Shown here: in pieces, positions 52,125 to 60,235 of the stretch
Layout of the letters: every line of letters starts with the position of its first letter
How positions within the stretch are numbered: position 1 is the first letter of the stretch
Source of the DNA: Clavibacter phaseoli
GTDB taxonomy: Bacteria; Actinomycetota; Actinomycetes; Actinomycetales; Microbacteriaceae
Length of the DNA stretch: 64,000 nt
NCBI RefSeq assembly: GCF_021922925.1
Contig: NZ_CP040786.1
Span: forward strand, 2,914,001 to 2,978,000
Direction: 5' to 3'
The notes under the pieces: model-generated
Databases searched by the model: none
What the model was told of the DNA's origin: nothing
The model's input: only the letters and a program-made list of their open reading frames with translations
Position numbers and translations under genes: made by a program

Positions 52125-52159
52125 AGGCCCCGGACACCTCTCGCCAGGTTCCGGGGCCT
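52125..52159 (+). terminator. Hairpin terminator after tRNA-Thr/tRNA-Met
   Basis: A 10-bp stem (AGGCCCCGGA with TCCGGGGCCT) and a 15-nt loop followed by TTTC, 38 nt after tRNA-Met. It probably ends a two-tRNA transcript. Confidence 0.8.
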
Positions 52160-52255
52160 TTCCTCTGCCCTGCTTCTGCGCGCGGGGCCGCCGCGGCGTG
52201 TCCTCGCGCGGCATCCGGCCTTCCGGCGTCCTCCGCCACGGCGTAGCCTCCGGTC

Positions 52256-52453
52256 ATGACCCACCACGACTCCACGGAGCACACCGACCACGACCACGCC
52301 ACGGGCGCCGAGCACGACGACGTGCTCTACAAGACCCAGGGCAACCCCGTCCCCGACGCGCACGACGAGGAGCGCCGCGAGGCGCCCGCCGGCGGCGACT
52401 ACACCGCCAGCGAGTCGGAGGAGGAGAAGGAGGCGCGCGAGGGCGACGCCTGA
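52256..52453 (+). CDS. Small acidic His-rich protein, 65 aa
   Basis: A highly charged small protein with no hydrophobic core. The first 21 residues (MTHHDSTEHTDHDHATGAEH in part) hold seven His among Asp, Glu and Thr. A middle part reads DVLYKTQGNPVPDAHDEERRE and the end is a run of Glu and Lys. It looks intrinsically disordered and might bind divalent metal through the His/Asp stretch; that is inference. A TAGCCT box ends 6 nt before the ATG, and a good terminator follows the stop, so it appears to be a real monocistronic gene. No family recognised. Confidence 0.75.
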   Translation: MTHHDSTEHTDHDHATGAEHDDVLYKTQGNPVPDAHDEERREAPAGGDYTASESEEEKEAREGDA

Positions 52454-52481
52454 TCCGCATCCCGCGCACCTAGCGCACGAG

Positions 52482-52510
52482 GGGCCGCCGCGACGCGTTC
52501 GCGGCGGCCC
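52482..52510 (+). terminator. Hairpin terminator after the His-rich protein gene
   Basis: A perfect 11-bp stem (GGGCCGCCGCG with its complement) and a 7-nt loop, 28 nt after the stop codon. Confidence 0.75.
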
Positions 52511-52534
52511 TCGCGCGTTCGGGCACGGCGTCCC

Positions 52535-52560
52535 CGGCGGCACTCGGCGGCACTCGGCGG
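52535..52560. repeat. Short tandem repeat, 10-bp unit
   Basis: CGGCGGCACT occurs twice in a row followed by a third partial copy (CGGCGG). It lies in the noncoding stretch between the two small-protein units; apart from this repeat, the terminator before it and the promoter after it, I see nothing in 52454-52836. Confidence 0.7.
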
Positions 52561-52650
52561 GGGCGACACGCCGGGTCGGCACGACCGTCGGATCCGCTCC
52601 GGGATCCCGGATCCGCATGACGACGCGGAAGGCGCCACGACACGCCGAAA

Positions 52651-52699
52651 CACTAGATGTAGTGGAATGACAGGTCTGTAGTTCGGGTTATATAGTGGA
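52651..52699 (+). promoter_or_regulatory. Promoter with operator-like repeats for the 28-residue peptide gene
   Basis: An AT-rich island in GC-rich DNA. The -35 region is ATGACA/TGACAG (52667-52673) and the -10 is TATAGT (52691-52696), 17-18 bp apart. Upstream lies the inverted repeat CACTA-N4-TAGTG (52651-52664). TAGTGGA occurs twice, at 52660 and 52693, 33 bp or three helical turns apart, flanking the -35 and overlapping the -10. Confidence 0.7.
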
Positions 52700-52791
52700 G
52701 AACCTCACCGCCCCACCGGGTGGCCGAGCAACCCGGATCCTCGCGACGACGCGGATCCGGAGGCCATCGGGGCGAGAGCCACGAGACCTGA

Positions 52792-52811
52792 GGAACCGCA
52801 CCGGCGGTTCC
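52792..52811 (+). promoter_or_regulatory. Leader hairpin upstream of the 28-residue peptide
   Basis: A perfect 8-bp stem GGAACCGC/GCGGTTCC with an ACCG loop in the predicted 5' leader of about 134 nt, ending 14 nt before the GGGAGG binding site. It leaves the binding site single stranded and could stabilise the leader or serve as a regulatory structure. Confidence 0.55.
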
Positions 52812-52836
52812 CGACCAGACACAACGGGAGGCACCC

Positions 52837-52923
52837 ATGGACTACGACAACAACGACACCGTCGGCGGCTACGCGATCCCCGTCGACCCCATGGAGCTCC
52901 TGCAGTGCGACTCCTGCCAGTAG
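52837..52923 (+). CDS. 28-residue peptide with C-terminal CxxC motif, unknown function
   Basis: A tiny gene with every sign of being expressed. It has a promoter, a leader with a hairpin, a near-perfect ribosome binding site GGGAGG 5 nt before the ATG, and a strong terminator 35 nt after the TAG stop. The peptide reads MDYDNNDTVGG, then YAIPVDPMELLQCDSCQ. It is acidic, has a Gly-Gly pair at 10-11, and ends Cys-Asp-Ser-Cys-Gln. Options are a redox or metal-binding peptide, a secreted or modified signalling peptide cut after Gly-Gly, or a regulatory peptide. No transporter, protease or modification enzyme is adjacent. I recognise no family. Confidence 0.7.
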   Translation: MDYDNNDTVGGYAIPVDPMELLQCDSCQ

Positions 52924-52958
52924 GCAGCTGACGCCGCACGAGCGGCATCGCGACCCGG

Positions 52959-52991
52959 GCCCCGGTCCCCACGAGAAGTGGGGGCCGGGGC
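52959..52991 (+). terminator. Hairpin terminator after the 28-residue peptide gene
   Basis: A 14-bp stem with one G-T pair (left arm GCCCCGGTCCCCAC) and a GAGAA loop, followed by TCTCG. It isolates the peptide gene from the dehydratase pair downstream. Confidence 0.85.
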
Positions 52992-53038
52992 TCTCGCGTA
53001 CCCGGGATGACCCGACGCCCGCCGCGTAGGATCGTCCG

Positions 53039-53488
53039 GTGCCAGTGAATCCAGACCTCCAGGGTCGCGTGCTCCCCGCCGCCGCCCCGTACCTGGTGGG
53101 ACGCGAGAAGGTGCGCGAGTTCGCCCGCGCCGTCGGCGCCACCCACCCCGTCCACCTCGACCCCGAGGCGGCGCGCGCCGCCGGCCACGCCGACGTGGTC
53201 GCGCCGAGCACGTTCCCCGTCGTGCTGCAGGAGGCGACGCTCGCGCAGCTGCTCGCCGAGCCCGACGCCGGCATCGACTTCAGCCGCGTGGTCCACGGCG
53301 AGCAGGCGTTCACGTACACCCGGCCGGTGGTCGCGGGCGACGAGCTCACCGCGACGCTCACCGTCACGAAGGTGGCGACCCTCGGCGGCAACGCGATGGT
53401 GACCGCCGAGTCCGCCATGGTCGACGGATCAGGCGCGCACGTCGTCACGGCCGTCTCCACCCTCGTGGTCCGCGGGGACGACGCGTGA
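53039..53488 (+). CDS. Hot-dog fold dehydratase subunit, HadA/MaoC N-terminal type
   Basis: A 149-residue protein of the FAS1-DH region-like family. It starts PVNPDLQGRVLPAAAPYLVG, then REKVREFARAVGATHPVHLD and APSTFPVV, with HGEQAFTYTRPVVAGDELTAT; this is the non-catalytic half of the (3R)-hydroxyacyl-ACP dehydratase described in mycobacteria as HadA. It would pair with the next gene product and act on fatty acyl chains. GTG start 6 nt after a TAGGAT box and no binding site. The stop overlaps the following start (GTGA). Placement before murB matches other actinobacteria. Confidence 0.9.
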   Translation: MPVNPDLQGRVLPAAAPYLVGREKVREFARAVGATHPVHLDPEAARAAGHADVVAPSTFPVVLQEATLAQLLAEPDAGIDFSRVVHGEQAFTYTRPVVAGDELTATLTVTKVATLGGNAMVTAESAMVDGSGAHVVTAVSTLVVRGDDA

Positions 53489-53925
53489 GCGCCGCGGCCG
53501 GCTCCGTGCCCGTGATCGCCGACCTCGCCGTGGGCGACGTCATCGCCGAGCGGTCGATCCACCTCACGCGCGACTCCCTCGTCCGCTACGCGGGCGCGTC
53601 GGGCGACTTCAACCCCATCCACTACCGCGACGACGTGGCCGCGTCCGTCGGGCTGCCGGGCGTCCTCGCCCACGGCATGCTCACGATGGGCCAGGCCGTG
53701 CAGCCCGTGGCCGACTGGGCGGGCGATCCCTCGCGCATCGTCTCCTACGGCGTGCGGTTCACGCGGCCCGTGGTCGTGGATCCCGCCGACGGCCAGGACC
53801 TCTCGATCGTCGCCAAGGTGGGCGCCGTCGACGCCGAGGCGGGCACCGTCCGCATCGACATCGCCGTGTCCGTCGACGGGAAGACCGTCCTCGGCCGCGC
53901 CCAGGCGCAGGTCCGGCTGGCGTAG
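53485..53925 (+). CDS. MaoC-like hot-dog dehydratase, catalytic subunit (HadB type)
   Basis: A 146-residue R-hydratase. The hydratase motif YAGASGDFNPIHYRDDVAASVGL contains the catalytic Asp and His, followed by GVLAHGMLTMGQAV. Together with the preceding subunit it should dehydrate (3R)-hydroxyacyl thioesters in fatty acid elongation. The GTG start overlaps the stop of the first subunit and the murB gene begins 8 bp after its stop, so the three genes look like an operon. Confidence 0.92.
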   Translation: MSAAAGSVPVIADLAVGDVIAERSIHLTRDSLVRYAGASGDFNPIHYRDDVAASVGLPGVLAHGMLTMGQAVQPVADWAGDPSRIVSYGVRFTRPVVVDPADGQDLSIVAKVGAVDAEAGTVRIDIAVSVDGKTVLGRAQAQVRLA

Positions 53926-53932
53926 GGCCCCC

Positions 53933-55087
53933 GTGACGATCGAGACCCACCGCGACGCCCCGCTCGCCGGCCTCACCACGCTGCGCGTCGGCGGTCCGGC
54001 CGAGGAGCTCGTGACCGTGAGCGAGCGCGACGAGCTGGTCGACACCCTCCTCGGCCTGTGGGCCGTGGGCGAGGACTGGATGGTCCTCGGCGGCGGATCC
54101 AACTCCCTCATCTCCGACGAGGGCGTCGAGGGCACGGTCATCCGCATCGCGACCCGCGGCGTCGAGGTCGGGGACGAGCGGGCCGACGGCACCGTGCTCG
54201 TCCGCGTCCAGGCCGGCGAGCCGTGGGATGCGCTCGTCGCGCGCACCGTGGCCGACGGCCTCGCGGGGCTCGAGGCGCTCTCGGGGATCCCCGGATCCAC
54301 CGGCGCCTCGCCCGTCCAGAACATCGGCGCGTACGGCCAGGAGGTCGCCGACGTCCTCGAGGGCGTCGACTTCCTCGACTACGAGACCGGCGAGGTGGAG
54401 CGCTTGGGCGCCGCCGACCTCGGCCTCGGCTACCGCACGTCCGCGCTCAAGCGCGGCCGCGTGGGCGTCGTGCTCTCGGTCGACTTCGCGCTCACCCGCG
54501 GCGAGGGCCCCGACGCGCTCGGCCTGCCGATCGCCTACCCGCAGCTCGCGGCCGCGCTCGGCGTGGAGCTCGGCGACCGCGTCCCCGTCGCCCGCGTGCG
54601 CGAGACCGTGCTGGCGCTCCGCGCGTCCAAGGGCATGGTGCTCGACGACGCGGACCACGACACCTGGAGCGCGGGGTCGTTCTTCACCAACCCCATCGTC
54701 AGCGCCGCGTTCGCCCGCACGCTGCCGGTCGACGCCCCGCGCTGGCCGCAGGAGGATCCGCCCGAGGACCTCGTCGTGCCGCTCGGCGACCCGTGGGAGG
54801 TGGCGGAGGCCATCGAGCGCGAGGCCGCCGCGCGCCGCCGTCGCGAGCCCGCGGGCGTGAAGCTCAGCGCCGCCTGGCTCATCGAGCGCTCGGGCGTGCG
54901 GCGCGGGTTCCGGCTGCCGGGATCCGGGGCGGCGGTCTCGTCCAAGCACACGCTCGCGCTCACCAACCGCGGCACCGCGACCGCCGAGGACGTCGCCGCC
55001 CTCGCGCGCTACGTGCAGGGCCGCGTGATGAGCGAGCACGGCGTGATCCTGCAGCCCGAGCCCGTGCTGGTCGGCCTCGCCCTCTAG
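53933..55087 (+). CDS. murB: UDP-N-acetylenolpyruvoylglucosamine reductase
   Basis: A 384-residue FAD enzyme that reduces UDP-GlcNAc-enolpyruvate to UDP-MurNAc with NADPH, the second committed step of peptidoglycan synthesis. FAD-binding segments are TTLRVGGPAEEL, VLGGGSNSLISDEG and GIPGSTGASPVQNIGAYGQEV; the catalytic Ser is in WSAGSFFTNPIV and the C-terminal SSKHTLALTNRGTATAEDV holds the acid. Both the Tyr-loop GYRTSALKRG and the C-terminal domain show it is the long type I form. GTG start. Confidence 0.95.
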   Translation: MTIETHRDAPLAGLTTLRVGGPAEELVTVSERDELVDTLLGLWAVGEDWMVLGGGSNSLISDEGVEGTVIRIATRGVEVGDERADGTVLVRVQAGEPWDALVARTVADGLAGLEALSGIPGSTGASPVQNIGAYGQEVADVLEGVDFLDYETGEVERLGAADLGLGYRTSALKRGRVGVVLSVDFALTRGEGPDALGLPIAYPQLAAALGVELGDRVPVARVRETVLALRASKGMVLDDADHDTWSAGSFFTNPIVSAAFARTLPVDAPRWPQEDPPEDLVVPLGDPWEVAEAIEREAAARRRREPAGVKLSAAWLIERSGVRRGFRLPGSGAAVSSKHTLALTNRGTATAEDVAALARYVQGRVMSEHGVILQPEPVLVGLAL

Positions 55088-55120
55088 GGGCGGGCCGACC
55101 CGCGGGGGCCGGGCGGCGGA

Positions 55121-56338
55121 TCAGGCCAGCAGGTCGCGGATCCGGCGCACGCCCTCGAGCAGCGCCTCGTCGCCCAGCGCGTAGCTGAACCGCAGGAACC
55201 CGCTCGGGCCGAACGCCTCGCCGGGCACCGCGGCGACCTCGGCCTTCTCGAGCAGCACGTCGGCGACCTCGAGCGAGGTGGTCGGGGTGACGCCGTCGAT
55301 GTCGCGGCCGAACAGGCCCGTCACGTCGGGGTACACGTAGAACGCGCCCTGCGGCGTGGGCGTGACGAAGCCGGGGATGGCGTCGAGCTCGGCGACGATG
55401 GTGCGGCGACGGCGGTCGAAGGCCTCGCGCATCCGGTCGACGGTGTCGCGGGGTCCGCGGAGCGCCGCGATGGCCGCGCGCTGCGAGACGTTCGAGACGT
55501 TGGACGACAGGTGCGACTGCAGGTTGCCCGCGGCCTTGATGGCGTCCGCCGGGCCGACCATCCATCCCACGCGCCAGCCTGTCATGGCGTACGTCTTGGC
55601 GACGCCGTTGACGAGGATCGTGCGGTCGGCCAGCGCCGGCACCACGTCGACGATGCTCGCGGCCTCGGCCCCGTCGTAGACGAGGTCCTGGTAGATCTCG
55701 TCGCTGATGACCCAGAGGCCCTTGGAGTCGGCCCACTCGCCGATCTCGCGGGTCTGCTCGCGCGAGTAGACGGCGCCCGTGGGGTTGGAGGGCGAGACGA
55801 ACAGCAGCACCTTGGTGCGCGGCGTCCACGCGGCCTCGAGCTGCTCGACGGTCACGAGGTAGCCCTGGTCGGCGCCCGCGAAGACGTCGACGGGCACGCC
55901 GCCCGCGAGGCGGATGGCCTCGGGGTAGGTGGTCCAGTAGGGCGTGGGCACGAGGACCTCGTCGCCCTGGTCGAGCAGCGTCTGGAACGCCTGGTAGACG
56001 GCCTGCTTGCCGCCGTTGGTGACGATGATCCGGTCGATTCCCACGTCCAGGCCGGAGGAGGCGCGGGTCTTCTCGGCGATCGCCTCGCGGAGGTCGGGGA
56101 GGCCGGCGGCCGCGGTGTAGCGGTGGTTGCGGGGATCCCGCGCGGCCTCGACCGCCGCCTCGACCACGTAGTCAGGCGTCGGGAAGTCGGGCTCGCCCGC
56201 CGCGAAGCTGATGACGGGGCGTCCGGCGGCCTGCAGGGCCTTGGCCTTGCCGTCGACCTTGAGGGTCGCGGACTCGGCGATGGATCCGATGCGGGTGGAG
56301 ACGCGGCTGAGGGGGACGGTGCTCTGCGGTTCGGCCAT
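55121..56338 (-). CDS. aspC: Aspartate aminotransferase (class I, PLP)
   Basis: A 405-residue fold-type I aminotransferase. The PLP Lys is in [19 protein letters not shown], the substrate Arg in FLRFSYALG, and [14 protein letters not shown] and [13 protein letters not shown] are standard. The start [20 protein letters not shown] and [11 protein letters not shown] identify the Ib subgroup that serves aspartate and often prephenate. It makes oxaloacetate and glutamate from aspartate and 2-oxoglutarate, or the reverse. ATG at 56338. It diverges from tRNA-Trp and the secE operon. Confidence 0.92.
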   Translation of the reverse strand: MAEPQSTVPLSRVSTRIGSIAESATLKVDGKAKALQAAGRPVISFAAGEPDFPTPDYVVEAAVEAARDPRNHRYTAAAGLPDLREAIAEKTRASSGLDVGIDRIIVTNGGKQAVYQAFQTLLDQGDEVLVPTPYWTTYPEAIRLAGGVPVDVFAGADQGYLVTVEQLEAAWTPRTKVLLFVSPSNPTGAVYSREQTREIGEWADSKGLWVISDEIYQDLVYDGAEAASIVDVVPALADRTILVNGVAKTYAMTGWRVGWMVGPADAIKAAGNLQSHLSSNVSNVSQRAAIAALRGPRDTVDRMREAFDRRRRTIVAELDAIPGFVTPTPQGAFYVYPDVTGLFGRDIDGVTPTTSLEVADVLLEKAEVAAVPGEAFGPSGFLRFSYALGDEALLEGVRRIRDLLA

Positions 56339-56426
56339 GCATGTGAGCATAGGGATCCGCGCCCGCCGCCACGCGGGTCCCGACGCCCGCCAGGCCGCCC
56401 CCCGACCGTGCGCCCGCGGATGCTGG

Positions 56427-56432
56427 TACACT
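56427..56432 (+). promoter_or_regulatory. Possible -10 box for tRNA-Trp/secE transcript
   Basis: TACACT preceded by TGG (an extended -10 form) about 95 bp before tRNA-Trp. No clear -35 was found. Confidence 0.4.
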
Positions 56433-56527
56433 CGTCCGGGTCGGTATCTCCGCCATGCTCTTCCGCGCCTTCTTGCGTCCGTGCTCGCACGGTCGTGGCG
56501 CATGAGGGGAGGCGGGTGTCGACGCAG

Positions 56528-56600
56528 AGGGTGGTGGCTCAATTGGTAGAGCAGCGGTCTCCAAAACCGCAGGTTGCAGGTTCGAGTCCTGTCCGCCCTG
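56528..56600 (+). tRNA. tRNA-Trp (anticodon CCA)
   Basis: A 73-nt cloverleaf with acceptor AGGGTGG/CCGCCCT, D-arm GCTCAATTGGTAGAGC, anticodon arm GCGGTCTCCAAAACCGC (CCA in the loop) and T-loop GTTCGAGTC. Discriminator G. It precedes secE, the usual actinobacterial order. Confidence 0.96.
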
Positions 56601-56687
56601 CTAGATGGAACGGGTCCCCGGGCGCGTGACATCGCGGCTCGCCCGAACTCCGGGCGGAAGCCGAGCAATGCAGGAAGGGACCCACGC

Positions 56688-56960
56688 GTGGCGCGGAAGA
56701 TCGTCGACGAGCCGAGCGAGGAGATCGTCGCGCAGGCTCGCGAGCAGCGGGACGCGCGACGCAACCCCTTCGCCCGCCTGGTGCTCTTCATCAAGCAGGT
56801 CGTGCAGGAGCTCAAGAAGGTGGTCACCCCCACCCGCAAGGAGCTGCTGACGTTCACGGGAGTGGTGCTGGCCTTCGTCATCGTCATGATGGTGATCGTC
56901 TCGCTGCTCGACCAGCTGTTCGGGTACCTCGCCATCGTGGTGTTCGGCAACGGCGCCTAG
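56688..56960 (+). CDS. secE: Preprotein translocase subunit SecE
   Basis: A 90-residue single-span protein of the Sec translocon. A basic amphipathic region [22 protein letters not shown] precedes [29 protein letters not shown], the diagnostic W/P-T-R-x-E-x-L helix. It clamps SecY. The GTG is used because AGGAAGGGA lies 8 nt before it; longer in-frame sequence runs back into tRNA-Trp. nusG follows after 187 bp. Confidence 0.94.
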   Translation: MARKIVDEPSEEIVAQAREQRDARRNPFARLVLFIKQVVQELKKVVTPTRKELLTFTGVVLAFVIVMMVIVSLLDQLFGYLAIVVFGNGA

Positions 56961-57147
56961 CACCAGGGTCTCCACGCGGAGGCGGCACGGGCCGTGAGGG
57001 CGAGCGGCGCGCGGACCACGGGTCCACGCGCGCGGAGCACGGCGGCGGCGCGGATCCTCACGGGTCCCGCATCCGCGCGGCCCGGCGCCCGGGACCAGCA
57101 CGGCACAGAACGGCAACGCACGACGAAGAACGAGGGAAGTAGATCCA

Positions 57148-58182
57148 TTGGCTGAGAGCAAGCGCGACGACGTCGACCTCGCCCCCGCGGCGGAGCAGTC
57201 CTCCGAGGTGGACGAGGTCCAGGAGGGCCACGCCATCGAGTCCTCCGAGGAGAGCTCGGACGCGGCGGAGCACACCGCCCTGCACGTCGAGGGCGACTCG
57301 GTCGAGACCGACCTGACGGCCGCGCTCGACGCGATGGAGTCCGTCGAGGACCCCGAGGCCGACGCCATCGTCGAGGACGCGCTCGACATCGACTCCGCCG
57401 ACGAGGCCGAGGCCGCCGTCGAGGCGACCGACGACGAGGCGGAGGAGGAGGCGGCCGAGGAGGCCCTCGAGCCCGCCGACGTCACGCCCGCCAGCGCGGA
57501 CGACATCGCCGAGGCCGAGGCCGACCTGGTGCCCGACGCCGACGCGTCCGAGGATGACGCCGACGTCGACCCCTACGAGGACTTCCGCAAGGAGCTCCGC
57601 TCCAAGCCGGGCAAGTGGTACGTCATCCACTCCTACGCGGGCTTCGAGCGCCGCGTGAAGAGCAACATCGAGAACCGCATGGTGTCGCTCAACATGGAGG
57701 ACGACATCTACCAGATCGAGGTCCCGATGGAGGACGTCGTCGAGATCAAGAACGGCCAGCGCAAGATGGTCAACCGCGTGCGCATCCCCGGCTACGTGCT
57801 GGTGCGCATGAGCCTCAACGAGGACAGCTGGTCGGTCGTCCGCCACACCCCCGGCGTCACGGGGTTCGTGGGCAACGCCCACAACCCCACGCCCCTCCGC
57901 TTCGAGGAGGCCTTCTCCATGCTGAAGAGCCTCGTCGAGATCAAGGAGGTGGCGCAGGTCAAGGGCCAGCCCACCAAGGGCGGCCAGGCGCAGCGCGTCG
58001 TCGCCGCCGAGGTCGACTTCGAGATCGGCGAGACCATCACGATCAAGGAGGGCTCGTTCGCGGGCCTCCCCGGCTCCATCAGCGAGATCAAGCCCGAGAG
58101 CGGCAAGCTCACGGTCCTCGTCTCCCTGTTCGAGCGCGAGACCCCGGTCGAGCTCAGCTTCGACCAGGTCACCAAGCTCTAG
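57148..58182 (+). CDS. nusG: Transcription termination/antitermination factor NusG with long acidic N-terminus
   Basis: A 344-residue NusG. The core is C-terminal: the NGN domain starts [20 protein letters not shown] at about residue 156 and the KOW domain holds [25 protein letters not shown] alone is about 180 residues, so the first 150 residues are an added acidic, disordered region rich in Glu, Asp and Ala, common in actinobacteria. It contacts RNA polymerase and Rho or ribosomes. The start is a TTG, with GAGGGA upstream. Highly optimised codons and absence of GGATCC set this gene apart. Confidence 0.94.
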   Translation: MAESKRDDVDLAPAAEQSSEVDEVQEGHAIESSEESSDAAEHTALHVEGDSVETDLTAALDAMESVEDPEADAIVEDALDIDSADEAEAAVEATDDEAEEEAAEEALEPADVTPASADDIAEAEADLVPDADASEDDADVDPYEDFRKELRSKPGKWYVIHSYAGFERRVKSNIENRMVSLNMEDDIYQIEVPMEDVVEIKNGQRKMVNRVRIPGYVLVRMSLNEDSWSVVRHTPGVTGFVGNAHNPTPLRFEEAFSMLKSLVEIKEVAQVKGQPTKGGQAQRVVAAEVDFEIGETITIKEGSFAGLPGSISEIKPESGKLTVLVSLFERETPVELSFDQVTKL

Positions 58183-58235
58183 GCGGTCGGGCCGCGCGGC
58201 CCGCTCGATCTAGCAATCAAGAAGAAGGAAGAGAA

Positions 58236-58667
58236 ATGGCACCGAAGAAGAAGGTCACGGGTCTGATCAAGCTGCAGATCAAGGCCGGCGCCGCCAACCC
58301 CGCACCGCCCATCGGGCCGGCGCTGGGACAGCACGGCGTCAACATCATGGAGTTCTGCAAGGCGTACAACGCCCAGACCGAGGCTCAGCGCGGGAACGTC
58401 ATCCCCGTCGAGATCACCGTCTACGAGGACCGGACGTTCACGTTCATCCTCAAGACGCCCCCGGCCGCGGAGCTCATCAAGAAGGCCGCCGGAGTCGCCA
58501 AGGGCTCGGGCACGCCGCACACGGTCAAGGTCGCGAAGCTCACGATGGACCAGGTCCGCGAGATCGCCGAGCAGAAGCAGGCCGACCTCAACGCCAACGA
58601 CATCGACGCCGCGGCGAAGATCATCGCCGGCACCGCCCGCTCCATGGGCATCACGGTCGAGGCCTAG
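58236..58667 (+). CDS. rplK: 50S ribosomal protein L11
   Basis: A 143-residue ribosomal protein that binds the GTPase-associated region of 23S rRNA. Full-length and canonical: [54 protein letters not shown] and the C-terminal RNA-binding domain ending [11 protein letters not shown]. The ATG follows AAGAAGGAAGAGAA, a strong binding site. It lies between nusG and rplA in a conserved operon. Confidence 0.97.
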   Translation: MAPKKKVTGLIKLQIKAGAANPAPPIGPALGQHGVNIMEFCKAYNAQTEAQRGNVIPVEITVYEDRTFTFILKTPPAAELIKKAAGVAKGSGTPHTVKVAKLTMDQVREIAEQKQADLNANDIDAAAKIIAGTARSMGITVEA

Positions 58668-58768
58668 CCTCCACCACCTCAGCGGCTCCCGACCGGGATC
58701 CGCTCCAGCATCACGCGGGAGAGCCGGCCAGGCTCACATCAACCGCACTCTCGAATCAGGAGACACGA

Positions 58769-59455
58769 ATGGCGAAGTCAAAGGCCTACCGGGCCGCAGC
58801 CGAGAAGATCGACCTCACGAAGGCGTACACCGCCTCGGAGGCCGTCGGGCTCGCGCGCGAGACCGGTTCCAGCAAGTTCGACAGCACCGTCGAGGTCGCG
58901 CTCAAGCTCGGCGTCGACCCCCGCAAGGCAGACCAGATGGTCCGCGGCACCGTCATCCTTCCTCACGGTACCGGCAAGACCGCTCGCGTCATCGTCTTCG
59001 CGACGGGCCCCGCGGCCGAGGCGGCCATCGCCGCCGGCGCCGACGAGGTCGGCGGCGACGAGCTCATCGAGAAGGTGGCGGGCGGCTACACGTCGTTCGA
59101 CTCCGCCGTCTCGACGCCCGAGCTCATGGGCAAGGTCGGTCGTCTCGGCAAGGTGCTCGGCCCGCGCGGCCTCATGCCCAACCCGAAGACCGGCACGGTC
59201 ACCCCGGACGTCGCGCGCGCGGTGTCCGACATCAAGGGCGGCAAGATCGAGTTCCGCGTCGACAAGCACGCGAACGTCCACTTCGTGGTCGGCAAGGCGA
59301 GCTTCTCGCCCGAGCAGCTCTCGGAGAACGTCGGCGCCGCGCTCGAGGAGATCGTCCGCCTCAAGCCGTCCTCCTCGAAGGGCCGCTACGTGCAGAAGGC
59401 CACGGTCTCCACGACCTTCGGCCCCGGCATCCCGGTGGACGTCAACTCCATCTAG
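58769..59455 (+). CDS. rplA: 50S ribosomal protein L1
   Basis: A 228-residue protein of the L1 stalk. Family features include [57 protein letters not shown] and [19 protein letters not shown]. Length is normal. A strong binding site (CAGGAGACACG) precedes the ATG. L1 usually represses translation of its own operon in bacteria; I did not identify the mRNA mimic here. A terminator follows. Confidence 0.97.
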   Translation: MAKSKAYRAAAEKIDLTKAYTASEAVGLARETGSSKFDSTVEVALKLGVDPRKADQMVRGTVILPHGTGKTARVIVFATGPAAEAAIAAGADEVGGDELIEKVAGGYTSFDSAVSTPELMGKVGRLGKVLGPRGLMPNPKTGTVTPDVARAVSDIKGGKIEFRVDKHANVHFVVGKASFSPEQLSENVGAALEEIVRLKPSSSKGRYVQKATVSTTFGPGIPVDVNSI

Positions 59456-59493
59456 CACCGCCGCGCGCGAGCGCACGCACGACCAGCAGCACA

Positions 59494-59521
59494 GGAAGGG
59501 CCCGCCTCGGCGGGCCCTTCC
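59494..59521 (+). terminator. Hairpin terminator after rplA
   Basis: A perfect 12-bp stem (GGAAGGGCCCGC with its complement) and a CTCG loop, 38 nt after the rplA stop. Part of its right arm and flank recur 45 bp downstream. Confidence 0.85.
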
Positions 59522-59572
59522 GTCGTCTCCGGGGGAGGCGGCCGTCGAGGTCCGGCGGGCCCTTCCGTCGTC
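59508..59572. repeat. Direct repeat of terminator flank
   Basis: CGGCGGGCCCTTCCGTCGTC occurs at 59508-59527 and again at 59553-59572. The second copy has no matching left arm, so it looks like a partial duplication of the terminator. Confidence 0.7.
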
Positions 59573-59604
59573 CCCGGGGCGCGCGGCTCCCTAGGCTCGT
59601 CAGG

Positions 59605-60210
59605 GTGAGCATCCCGGATCCCGCCGTCGCCCCTGCCGTCCCCTCCTTCCGCGTCGCCGCGCCCGCCGACGCGGACGATGTGGCCGCCCTCGCCGCCCGC
59701 ACCTTCGCGCTCGCGTGCCCGCCGACCACGACGGCCGCCGCGATCGCGGAGCACATCCGCACCGTCCTCTCGCCCGCGCGCTTCCGGGCGCACCTCGCGG
59801 ATCCCGCGCGACGGGTCGTGCTCGCGGAGGTGGAGGGCCGGCCGGTCGGCTACACGATGGTCGTGGCGGCGCCGCCCGCGGACGCCGACGTGGCGGGAGC
59901 GCTGCGGCTGCGGCCCGAGGTCGAGCTGAGCAAGGTGTACGTCGAGCGGGGGTCGCACGGCGCGGGGCTGGCGCGGCCGCTCATGGCGGCGACGCTGCGG
60001 GTCGCCCGCGAGCTCGCGGGGGAACGGGGACGGGACGCCGACGCCGGGATCTGGCTCGGCGTCAACGAGCACAACGCCCGCGCCATCCGCTTCTACGAGC
60101 GCAGCGGCTTCCGCATCGTGGGGACGCGCTCGTTCCGGCTCTCGGACGCCGTGGAGACGGACCACGTGATGGAGCAGGCGCTGGCCGCGACCGCTACCGC
60201 GACCGCGTAG
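59605..60210 (+). CDS. GNAT-family acetyltransferase
   Basis: A 201-residue acetyl-CoA-dependent N-acetyltransferase. Strands around VVLAEVEGRPVGYTMVVAA, the ELSKVYVERGSHGAGLARPL segment (motif A, with the R/Q-x-x-G-x-G/A phosphate loop) and GVNEHNARAIRFYERSGFRIVGTR near the end define the fold. The substrate is unknown. GTG start 7 nt after a TAGGCT box, no binding site. It is monocistronic and convergent with the LacI gene. Confidence 0.9.
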   Translation: MSIPDPAVAPAVPSFRVAAPADADDVAALAARTFALACPPTTTAAAIAEHIRTVLSPARFRAHLADPARRVVLAEVEGRPVGYTMVVAAPPADADVAGALRLRPEVELSKVYVERGSHGAGLARPLMAATLRVARELAGERGRDADAGIWLGVNEHNARAIRFYERSGFRIVGTRSFRLSDAVETDHVMEQALAATATATA

Positions 60211-60235
60211 GCCGCCGCGGCTGCGCCGCCCGCCG

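Noticed and set aside
52535..52560. Tandem repeat as a CRISPR-like array
   Set aside because: Unit is 10 bp with no spacers and fewer than three copies.
52837..52923. The 28-codon gene as an attenuator leader peptide for the dehydratase/murB operon
   Set aside because: A strong terminator and a separate -10 box for the next gene lie between them, and there is no run of a regulatory amino acid.
59508..59572. Direct repeat as a mobile-element footprint
   Set aside because: It duplicates a terminator flank and has no associated transposase or terminal inverted repeats.
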